DNA of 40,615 nucleotides from UBA287 sp034190325 (GTDB taxonomy: Archaea; Thermoplasmatota; UBA186; UBA287). The stretch lies in contig JAXHST010000006.1 in the NCBI GenBank assembly GCA_034190325.1, forward strand, positions 1-40,615, in the 5' to 3' direction. Shown piece by piece: positions 38,664 through 40,615 of this stretch. Position 1 is the stretch's first letter, and each line of letters begins with the position of its first letter. Made by a program: the position numbers and the translations under genes. Below the pieces are notes generated by a model, which was not told where the DNA came from, ran no database searches, and was given only the letters and a program-made list of their open reading frames with translations.

Positions 38664-40615
38664 TCACTTCCCTGAAGAGTAGAGATCCAGAAATGCGATG
38701 TATTCTTCGATCGTGCTGCACTCCTCCACGAATCTTATTGCCTGTAAATCCATTTCCAGACCCCTGATAGAGCGATCTCCAAGCTCTTCTGTTCTTGAGT
38801 AAGCCGCTGCAATCTCCTCTTCATCCCCCCAATATCTGTGCAGGATCTCTCTTCCCTGATAGCAGCTCTCACTGAGTCCGTGCCCTACATTGACGTTTGG
38901 GGTGCTGTCTATAGTTGTGTTTTTTGGCACACCCCCTAGAATCTCATCCTCGGGATAGACTATCCTGAGCAGAACAGCATCGGTAGGCTGATATGGCATG
39001 ATGCCCATGGTAGACTCCATCCAGACCCAACCATAGTCAGGAACATAGAATTCAACGACGTAGTGGGTCTGTAATTGATTACTAGATGAAACGGCAAGAA
39101 CCCTGCATGGTATTCCATTTGCCCTGGAGAGTGCTGCAGCCAGATTTGCATGCCCGGTACAGACTGCCCCACCGGTGCGCAGGGTAGTTAAAGCATCCTG
39201 CATTCCGCCTCTATCTCCAATCTCTTTACCGACAAAATTGGTTATTTGACGTGCGATCTCCATGATATCATCGCTATCTCCCCTCAACTCTTTTGCCTTT
39301 GCTACAATTTCAGGATGATCTGATTGAACTGCCTCAGTTGGCTCAAGCCATCTTTTTACATCTTCTGGCGCATCCTTCAGATCTGAGATCGGTGCATTTT
39401 CAGGCAGTGTTGAATAATCAAACGCTTTTGTAAAAACATACGCGTACCAGTTGACCTTCACCTCCTCTCCTGTGGGAATTTGCTTTAAGCCCACCTCCAC
39501 AATATAGTTTGGCCCCACATCTTTCTCAAATCTCCACTCTTTTATGTAACCAGAAGGTTCACTCTCCATCCAGAACCCGAGAAGCGCCTGACTTTCATAG
39601 TTTATTGGTGGAGAAAATGAGATCGTACCTTCACCCTCTTCAAAACCAGAGTTTTTTAATAAGCTTGTAAAACCTCCATGCGTTTCAGTCGCTCTAAGCT
39701 GAACATCATCGAACCAGACCTTACCAGTGCCCACAAGCACGGCTCTGACCGTCAGATTTGTTGTTTCCGCTGGCACTGTAATAGATGCATTGTAAAGAGT
39801 CCAATTGGTGGTTCCATCTACACCTTTTGTTGAGCGGTCCGCAAGTAAAGTGTAGTTTTCTCCTATACATTGGACTATGAGAGATGCCCCTCCTCCTGTA
39901 ACATTTTCCGTTTTTATCCAGCCAGAGAGCTCAATCTTTTTTTCTTTATGCGCGAATTCTATGTTTTGAGCCCAGTTGTTGTAAACTGGTTCATCATAGA
40001 GGTGTTTATTGGATATGCTAACACACCTCTTACCCGTGTGGCTTGTGCTATCTTTCCAGGACATTACCAATCCTTCTGCCGGGATCATTGCTTTAAACCA
40101 TCCGGACGGTTCAGGTTCTTTTTGCGAGACGATGTATGAGCCGTATGCTTTTGCCAATGCAGCGTCCGGCTTTTCAGCGACTGGCTTTTGCGCCCATTTT
40201 CCCTCTGTCACAAGCTGGATATCATCAAACCACACCTTGCCCGGGCCCCAGATAAACAGGTCGATGTCCATCCTTACCGCATCCTCAGGTATGCGCTGTG
40301 ACGCTGTAACAAACGTCCAGTCTTTTGTGCCAGAGATGGGAGCAGTAACAGTCTCTGTTGGATTACCATCAGAATCCACACAATATATCCAAATTTCGGC
40401 TCTTTGATCTACATCCTCAGTCTTTACATAACCGGAAACGGTAACTTCTCTGCCAGCTGGTATAGCATCACCTTCAAAATGCTGCATCCAGTATGCCCAG
40501 TTGCCCTTGCCCTCTATGGATGCGCTAGTATTACCACTATGCTTTACCACATTATCAACGGAAAACACCCAGTTCTGTTTATCCATCGCAACGGTTTCCC
40601 AGAAGGATGGTTGAC
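38664..40615 (-). CDS. Exported transglutaminase-like protein with carbohydrate-binding-type repeats (partial)
   Basis: The frame stays open to the window edge (PSFWETVAMDKQ... reads like a continued domain), so at least 650 residues are seen and the N-terminus is missing. Two related beta-sandwich modules come first: VKHSGNTSASIEG to GKVWFDDIQLV (about residues 14-130) and SHTGKRCVSISNK to GKVWFDDVQLR (about 182-302). Both resemble carbohydrate-binding modules. A transglutaminase/papain-fold domain follows with Cys in GGAVCTGHANLAAALSRANG (about 470-490), His in QTHYVVEFY (about 505) and WVWMESTMG, where the third catalytic acid is Glu in place of the usual Asp. Many N-x-S/T sequons fit a glycosylated surface protein. 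It may process or crosslink surface polymers. Confidence 0.8.
   Translation of the reverse strand, partial: QPSFWETVAMDKQNWVFSVDNVVKHSGNTSASIEGKGNWAYWMQHFEGDAIPAGREVTVSGYVKTEDVDQRAEIWIYCVDSDGNPTETVTAPISGTKDWTFVTASQRIPEDAVRMDIDLFIWGPGKVWFDDIQLVTEGKWAQKPVAEKPDAALAKAYGSYIVSQKEPEPSGWFKAMIPAEGLVMSWKDSTSHTGKRCVSISNKHLYDEPVYNNWAQNIEFAHKEKKIELSGWIKTENVTGGGASLIVQCIGENYTLLADRSTKGVDGTTNWTLYNASITVPAETTNLTVRAVLVGTGKVWFDDVQLRATETHGGFTSLLKNSGFEEGEGTISFSPPINYESQALLGFWMESEPSGYIKEWRFEKDVGPNYIVEVGLKQIPTGEEVKVNWYAYVFTKAFDYSTLPENAPISDLKDAPEDVKRWLEPTEAVQSDHPEIVAKAKELRGDSDDIMEIARQITNFVGKEIGDRGGMQDALTTLRTGGAVCTGHANLAAALSRANGIPCRVLAVSSSNQLQTHYVVEFYVPDYGWVWMESTMGIMPYQPTDAVLLRIVYPEDEILGGVPKNTTIDSTPNVNVGHGLSESCYQGREILHRYWGDEEEIAAAYSRTEELGDRSIRGLEMDLQAIRFVEECSTIEEYIAFLDLYSSGK

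Noticed and set aside
1..40615. CRISPR arrays, insertion sequences, transposases, integrases, rRNA genes
   Set aside because: No spaced direct repeats, transposase or integrase motifs, or rRNA sequence were seen on reading both strands.

Overview
The window is archaeal, and most likely euryarchaeal in the broad sense. The evidence is archaeal-type ribosomal proteins (S19e, L39e, L31e), aIF6, a PDCD5-like protein, Nep1, the archaeal D-aminoacyl-tRNA deacylase DtdA, the archaellum motor genes flaG-H-I-J, an AglB oligosaccharyltransferase, archaeal AspRS, bifunctional PGI/PMI, TATA-type promoters 20-30 bases upstream of starts, and tRNA genes split by bulge-helix-bulge (BHB) introns. Arginine is mostly AGA/AGG and GTG/TTG starts are common. 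I cannot name the order or genus; an uncultured lineage is plausible.

Layout. 1-673 (-): the first codons of a gene leaving the window, then a decayed carbamate kinase. 835-4473 (-): a secreted PIG-L/LmbE deacetylase, two ferritin-like proteins and FolC. 4558-7204 (+): intron-containing tRNA-Lys, a V4R protein, and the carboxyltransferase and biotin carrier of an acyl-CoA carboxylase or decarboxylase. 7288-13191 (+): a tight operon flaG-flaH-flaI-flaJ, then a RuvC/YqgF-like protein and dtdA. 13250-13670 (+): a decayed arginase-family gene. 13805-18822 (-): aglB, apbE and PGI/PMI. 18942-20027 (+): nep1 and a small membrane protein. 20024-23777 (-): a six-gene operon encoding a divergent V4R-like protein, a roadblock/LC7 protein, a V4R protein, a KaiC-like/small-GTPase fusion, a KaiC-like ATPase and a secreted protein. 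23822-23932 (-): intron-containing tRNA-Arg. 23981-27230: dut (-), then rps19e-pdcd5-rpl39e-rpl31e-eif6 (+) and two small unknown genes. 27214-33938: a molybdenum-storage-protein-like kinase-fold protein, a family 2 glycosyltransferase, an operon of a seven-helix membrane protein, an amidohydrolase, aspS and a membrane-anchored protein, then a third ferritin-like protein and an HD phosphohydrolase. 33999-38610 (+): smc-scpA-scpB. 38664-40615 (-): an exported transglutaminase-like protein cut by the window edge.

How the genes work together. Most of the window is housekeeping: translation, chromosome condensation, folate and nucleotide metabolism. Cell-surface functions recur: archaellum motor, N-glycosylation, ApbE flavinylation, glycosyltransferase and exported enzymes. 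The most unusual unit is the 20-24 kb operon. It combines a small GTPase (fused to a KaiC-like domain without a P-loop), a roadblock protein of the type that regulates such GTPases, two V4R-fold candidate sensors and a KaiC-like ATPase with an altered Walker A. This resembles a stand-alone GTPase signalling system comparable in parts to MglA/MglB or the Streptomyces conservons. Other points of note are the identical T-loop position of both tRNA introns, an apparent ACG start codon for the PDCD5-like gene, and the decay of two genes of arginine catabolism.
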